A stretch of 64,000 bases of DNA from Clostridia bacterium (GTDB lineage: Bacteria > Bacillota > Clostridia > Oscillospirales > Acutalibacteraceae). Below are positions 60,076 through 64,000 of the stretch, piece by piece; positions within the stretch are counted from its first letter, which is position 1, and each line of letters opens with the position of its first letter. The stretch lies in the NCBI GenBank assembly GCA_017430535.1, contig JAFRMR010000007.1:159473-223472 (forward strand), in the 5' to 3' direction. The position numbers were made by a program, and so were the translations under genes. The notes beneath the pieces were generated by a model. It was given only the letters and a program-made list of their open reading frames with translations, was not told the origin of the DNA and made no database searches.

Positions 60076-61548
60076 TTATTCGCTGATTTCTTTTTCTGTA
60101 TTATCCGGCGCGTTTGCCGCGCTTTCGGCATTTGCGGTTCTTACATAATCGTAAACCGGCTCAAGTTTTTTCTTTGTCAGCGGGAAAATAACATAAAGCA
60201 GGAAAATAAGCGTGTATGTTATTGCAGGAATACCCGTGCATACCTTCAGTATTCCCTGGCTTACTCCGTTTACGAAGCCGGCGTTTGCCATAGAGGTATC
60301 ATAGCCGACCTTTGCAAGAAGTCTCAGTCCGCCGTAGTCTGCGGCAGTCTGCCCAAGCTTGCGGCAGAATGTGTAAACGGCATAAATTGCGCTCTCGTTC
60401 TTTTCACCGGTTACATACTGCTGGTAGTCAATTACATCCGCAACAACTGCCCAGTTGGTGATTGAAACAAATGAATAGCCGAAACCTATAATAAAAAGCA
60501 ACGCAATGAAAATCATGGGCTTATCTTCAGCGGGCTTAATCACATAAGTAAGGATTGCGGCAAGCGCAGAGAAGAAAGCACCGAAAGCGCTGAGCTCCTT
60601 TTTGCCGAATTTCTTAACAAGCTTCGGCACAAAGGGAATCATTACAGCCATAGGCAGATACTGCGCAATGGTTCCGAGAACGGAAAGGTTTGTATTGCAG
60701 AAATAGTTTTTATAAAGATACTGGTTAAGCGAAGCAAACTGAAGCTGACCGCTTATAAGAATGCCTGTCAGAGCAAGTATAACAAAAGGCTTGCTCTTGA
60801 ACATAGCGCTGTAAGTCTTTTTTATGTCTACTTTCGGCTCGGCAGCGGAGGGAACTCTTTCTTTGGTTGTTTTGTAACAGGCAAAGTAAAATACAATTGC
60901 CAGCACCGCCATTGCCAGGGCAAACATAAACATACCCTTGGCGTTTGCCACGTTATATGTTGTTCCGTCGCCGTTATCAACTTTATTGTAAATAATAAAC
61001 GGCGCAAGGAGCAGGGGAGCCGCTCCGCCTATGCCTCCGCCTATTGTTCTGAAAGTGGAAAGCAAAGTTCTGCCGTCCGGGTCATCTGTAATAACAGAAG
61101 CCAGAGAGCCGAAGGGAACATTCATTCCGGTATAAAGCATACCGAAGGCAATATATGTGATGTATGCAAATAAAAGCAGAATCCACTGCTTTGATGTGAA
61201 ATTGCCTATATTGAAGAAGCACAGCAACTGGGATAATGCAAGAGGAATTGCAATATATTTAAGGTACGGTCTGAATTTGCCGTCTGCAGTGGGCTTACGC
61301 TTTGCAACAATTGCGCCCCACATCGGGTCGTTTATCGCATCCCAGAGCCTAGTGAAAAGAAACAGGTTTGCAACTTTTTCAGCCTGTATCTTAAGCACAT
61401 CGGTATAAAAAACTTTAAGGAATGAGGAAACATAGGTAAGCACAAAAAGATTGCCGGCATCACCCAGCATATATCCCATTCCTTCTTTTATTCCTATTTT
61501 GTTGGGGTGTACTCCTTCCGGCAGAGTACGGTTGGTTTTTTCTTCCAT
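60076..61548 (-). CDS. GPH-family sugar:cation symporter
   Basis: 490 residues, 12 spans. Family signatures are GYMLGDAGNLFVLTYVSSF, AINDPMWGAIVAKRK and YQQYVTGEKNESAIYAVYTF. Two in-frame ATGs exist; the second (61548) is chosen since GGAGGG (61560-61555) directly abuts the first. The expected transcript start is at or just before this ribosome site, giving a very short leader. It is paralogous to the next gene but not a recent duplicate. Confidence 0.88.
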   Translation of the reverse strand: MEEKTNRTLPEGVHPNKIGIKEGMGYMLGDAGNLFVLTYVSSFLKVFYTDVLKIQAEKVANLFLFTRLWDAINDPMWGAIVAKRKPTADGKFRPYLKYIAIPLALSQLLCFFNIGNFTSKQWILLLFAYITYIAFGMLYTGMNVPFGSLASVITDDPDGRTLLSTFRTIGGGIGGAAPLLLAPFIIYNKVDNGDGTTYNVANAKGMFMFALAMAVLAIVFYFACYKTTKERVPSAAEPKVDIKKTYSAMFKSKPFVILALTGILISGQLQFASLNQYLYKNYFCNTNLSVLGTIAQYLPMAVMIPFVPKLVKKFGKKELSAFGAFFSALAAILTYVIKPAEDKPMIFIALLFIIGFGYSFVSITNWAVVADVIDYQQYVTGEKNESAIYAVYTFCRKLGQTAADYGGLRLLAKVGYDTSMANAGFVNGVSQGILKVCTGIPAITYTLIFLLYVIFPLTKKKLEPVYDYVRTANAESAANAPDNTEKEISE

Positions 61549-61566
61549 ATCCATCCCTCCGCCGGT

Positions 61567-61595
61567 ATTATAACATAATGAAAATAATAAATCAA
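61567..61595 (-). promoter_or_regulatory. Promoter of the tandem GPH symporter operon
   Basis: Minus-strand TTGATT (61595-61590), 17-base spacer, TATAAT (61572-61567). Confidence 0.8.
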
Positions 61596-61612
61596 TTAAA
61601 GCACATATATTC

Positions 61613-61641
61613 TTGAATTAAAGTGTTAACCGTGATAGTAT
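61613..61641 (+). promoter_or_regulatory. Promoter of the propeller-barrel gene
   Basis: TTGAAT (61613-61618), 17-base spacer with TG at 61633-61634, TAGTAT (61636-61641). Divergent from the symporter promoter. Confidence 0.6.
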
Positions 61642-61675
61642 ATTAGAGTACTAAATGTTTTCTGGAGGTGCTTTT

Positions 61676-63781
61676 ATGGCAGGTGCAGCGGGTTCTTATA
61701 AATCGGAAAAGTTCATTATGCGCAGAAGAACTTTTTTCAATTCATCAAACGGGCTTTCGTGTGAAAAAGTCAATAAACTGGCTTTCGGCACTGATAACAG
61801 ACTTTTTGCCGGCACCGATAAAGGTCTCTTTGTGCTGAAAAATAAAAAGTTCTCTCAGATTTATTCCGGAAAGCTGACCGGAAAAATATCGGCATTGAGA
61901 TTTGTTGATGATTGTTTATTGGCTGCACAGAATAACAGCATTTTCGGCATTAAGAACGGAGTGCTGAAACATCTTCGCACATTTGAGTCCGATATTGTTG
62001 ATATTATTTATGCCAGGAATGCCGTATGGGTTCTTACAAAGGAACGGCTTGTCTGTTCCGATAAAGAACTGAAAAATGATAAAATCAACCGGAACCTTGA
62101 GGGCGGGCTCGGGATTTGTATGGCTGTATCGGATGATGATATGTATGTTGTTACCGAAGATTATATCAGCCTGATTCACGGCAAAAGAAATGAGTGGAAA
62201 AACATTATTCCGCAGTTTTCTTCTATGCCTGAGAGCAGGATTTATTCCGTTGATTTTGATGAAAACGGCTTTCTTCGCCTGGGCACCGAAAGTGGGGCTG
62301 TAATATACGATAACGCATCACGTTGGATTGGCGCAGATCAGGTGAATTGCCTGCCGAAAAATCCGGTTTATAAAACAGTTTGGGATAAATGCGGCGGTGC
62401 TTATTTTGCAACAGATATCGGTGTTGCTTATCTTAAAAACGGCTATACCAAGTATTTCAGCGCCGAAAGATGGGTGCCGGATAACAAAATAAATGATATT
62501 GCTGTCAGTGACGACGGCAGTGTTCTTTATGCTGCGACGGACTACGGGATAAGCGAAATCAAGGCTGAATATACAACTCTTTCGGATAAAGCAGCCTATT
62601 ATGAGGAACTTATTGAAAAGTATCATATAAGACGCGGTTTCACTGCAAACCGGGAACTTGACGGATATGATATTGAAAACGGCAGCGTGCATATAAGCGA
62701 TAATGACGGGCTCTGGACCGGGTGCTATGTTGCCGCCGAATCATTCCGCTATGCCGTTACCGGAAGCAAGGATGCTTTGAAGAGAGCCCGAAGAGGAATG
62801 AATTCAATGCTTTTCCTCACTTCTATATCCGGAATCCCCGGCTTTACTGCAAGGGCAGTCAGATATCCCGGCGAAAAGAATTTCAGTGACGGAGATAAAG
62901 AGTGGAGCCTTTCTCCTGACAAGTCCTGCGAATGGAAAGGTGAAACCTCCAGCGATGAAATTACAGGCCACTTTTTCGGGCTCAGCATTTATTATGATTT
63001 GTGTGCAAATTCGTCCGAAAAAAAGAAAATCAGCGCCGCTCTTTGCGGAATGATGGATCACATAATAAGAAATGATTACCGCCTTGTTGATAAAGACGGC
63101 CTGCCCACAACCTGGGCCTGCTGGAATCCCGAACTTCTGAACCATAGTGAAAAATGGTTCAGCGAAAAAGGAATTAACTCACTTGAGCTGCTTGGGTATC
63201 TTAAAGTGTGCCATCATATTTCGGGCGATGAGCAGTACAGCCGGCTTTATAATGAGTTTATAAAAAAACACCACTATATACTTAATGTTATGAGTCATAA
63301 AATCAAAGATGCTCATACCTGCCACATAGATGATAATCTTGCTTTTATTGCTTCGCTTACTTACCTGCGCCTTGAGGATAACGCCGTATATCGTTCTGCC
63401 GTTCTCTGCGGTATGGAGGATCACTGGCGTTACGAGCTTCCCGAAAGGCAGCCAATGTTTTCTTTTATCCACGCCGCATTTACCGGAAGGGATTCCGATA
63501 TTGCCGACGGTATTCAGTCGCTGCGCGAAATACCTTATGATCTTGTGCACTATAAAATGGATAACTCAGGCAGAAAAGATCTTGTTTGGGATAATGAGCA
63601 GGAAGCCTGGCATGAACCGCCTCAGGTTAAATATGCTCTTCCCTATGATGAGGTTAATGTTCATCGCCCTGACTGCGGAAGTTTCGGCATTGATTCCCAA
63701 GGCGGAGGAGCGCAGGATCCCACAGTTTATCTGCTGCCTTACTGGATCGGAAGATATTTCGGTATTATTTCAGAAGATTGA
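61676..63781 (+). CDS. Beta-propeller plus (alpha/alpha)-barrel-like protein, probably carbohydrate-active
   Basis: 701 residues, no signal peptide. The N-terminal 310 residues carry propeller-type repeats like those of sensor Reg_prop domains (RLFAGTDKGLFVL, LRLGTESGAVIYD, LYAATDYGISEIK). The C-terminal 380 residues are helical. They include NDGLWTGCYVAAESFRYA and TTWACWNPE, and a QGGGAQDPTVYLLPYW end, reminiscent of (alpha/alpha)6-barrel glycosidases. I cannot assign a family. ATG 61676 has GGAGGTG seven bases upstream; a frame from 61655 begins in the leader. The divergent pair of GPH symporters supports a role in saccharide breakdown. Confidence 0.75.
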   Translation: MAGAAGSYKSEKFIMRRRTFFNSSNGLSCEKVNKLAFGTDNRLFAGTDKGLFVLKNKKFSQIYSGKLTGKISALRFVDDCLLAAQNNSIFGIKNGVLKHLRTFESDIVDIIYARNAVWVLTKERLVCSDKELKNDKINRNLEGGLGICMAVSDDDMYVVTEDYISLIHGKRNEWKNIIPQFSSMPESRIYSVDFDENGFLRLGTESGAVIYDNASRWIGADQVNCLPKNPVYKTVWDKCGGAYFATDIGVAYLKNGYTKYFSAERWVPDNKINDIAVSDDGSVLYAATDYGISEIKAEYTTLSDKAAYYEELIEKYHIRRGFTANRELDGYDIENGSVHISDNDGLWTGCYVAAESFRYAVTGSKDALKRARRGMNSMLFLTSISGIPGFTARAVRYPGEKNFSDGDKEWSLSPDKSCEWKGETSSDEITGHFFGLSIYYDLCANSSEKKKISAALCGMMDHIIRNDYRLVDKDGLPTTWACWNPELLNHSEKWFSEKGINSLELLGYLKVCHHISGDEQYSRLYNEFIKKHHYILNVMSHKIKDAHTCHIDDNLAFIASLTYLRLEDNAVYRSAVLCGMEDHWRYELPERQPMFSFIHAAFTGRDSDIADGIQSLREIPYDLVHYKMDNSGRKDLVWDNEQEAWHEPPQVKYALPYDEVNVHRPDCGSFGIDSQGGGAQDPTVYLLPYWIGRYFGIISED

Positions 63782-63800
63782 TTAATAATACTTTATCTTT

Positions 63801-63836
63801 GAGCCGGGAATTTACTGTTTTCCCGGCTCTTTTTTT
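63801..63836 (+). terminator. Terminator of the propeller-barrel gene
   Basis: GAGCCGGGAA (63801-63810) pairs with TTCCCGGCTC (63820-63829), followed by seven T. Confidence 0.93.
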
Positions 63837-63910
63837 GTGCTTGAAATGCCTTTATTTTCCTGCACACCCGGAGCAGTTGAGGAAAGATGAAAAGGTGGTA
63901 AAAAAATTTC

Positions 63911-64000
63911 TTGACAATGGTAATAAATATGTGATATAGTATGCGAGCACTCGAAAAAAAACGGGAGCAAGAACGCACCTTGAAAATTAAACAACGACGA
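63911..64000 (+). promoter_or_regulatory. Probable rRNA operon promoter and leader
   Basis: TTGACA (63911-63916), 18-base spacer, TATAGT (63935-63940), with an A-rich upstream tract at 63900-63907. The following CACCTTGAAAATTAAACAAC resembles the leader that precedes 16S rRNA genes in Firmicutes. No rRNA sequence is reached before the window ends. Confidence 0.65.

Noticed and set aside
1-64000. Searched for tRNAs, CRISPR repeats, insertion sequences, integrases and phage genes
   Set aside because: None was seen by eye. The few intergenic spaces are short and explained by promoters, terminators or the RNAs listed; a tRNAscan or repeat search could still find something missed.

Overview
The window looks like chromosome from a Gram-positive, anaerobic, gut-type member of the Clostridia (Oscillospirales/Ruminococcaceae-like). 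The reasons are low-to-middling GC by eye, strong GGAGG-type ribosome binding sites, the Firmicutes order flippase-mazG-hup-rqcP-divIC-S1, a long-form hibernation factor, many host-glycan genes and a cobalamin riboswitch. No phage, insertion sequence, CRISPR array or tRNA was seen. An rRNA operon seems to begin just beyond the right edge. Species cannot be fixed from this sequence.

Layout. 1-4716 (minus): a riboswitch-controlled cobalamin-type ECF uptake operon with a membrane-anchored transcobalamin-like protein. 4812-15660 (plus): phosphate symporter, YhaM-type nuclease, prmA, a QueG-like Fe-S protein, a GH38 alpha-mannosidase with an esterase, then two AT-rich lipoproteins. 15746-20098 (minus): GPH-family sugar symporter, GH29 alpha-L-fucosidase and nnr. 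20222-23144 (plus): DUF1624 membrane protein, Mrp ATPase, serS. 23183-25441 (minus): HD protein, PF06541 membrane protein, EEP-family hydrolase. 25639-28923 (minus): an AT-rich solitary helicase-nuclease, probably antiviral. 29111-30759: Lrp regulator and aminotransferase. 30801-33968: flavin reductase, secreted PHP protein, BspA-like LRR protein. 34165-51591 (plus): a long housekeeping stretch (recJ, relA, dtd, metallo-hydrolase, hemZ, flippase, mazG, hup, rqcP, divIC-like, S1 protein, fumarase alpha, hpf, rRNA methyltransferase, lipid kinase, metallophosphoesterase, SDR). 51592-52279: a gene-poor stretch with a structured small RNA carrying its own promoter and terminator. 52280-52930: a LexA-like repressor. 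52973-55637 (minus): larB, larC and two small membrane proteins. 55793-61548 (minus): glmM, a GlmU-like hexapeptide protein, sfsA and two GPH symporters. 61676-63781 (plus): an unrecognised propeller/helical-barrel protein, likely carbohydrate-active. 63911-64000: probable rRNA promoter and leader.

How parts work together. The left operon appears to capture and import a corrinoid when cobalamin is low. Mannosidase, esterase, fucosidase and GPH symporters suit a scavenger of mucin or N-glycan sugars. glmM and its neighbour feed amino-sugar and wall synthesis. The mazG-divIC block lacks the sporulation genes yabP and yabQ normally found inside it, suggesting a non-sporulating lineage. The items most worth follow-up are the transcobalamin-like module, the helicase-nuclease, the small RNA near 52.0 kb and the propeller-barrel protein.
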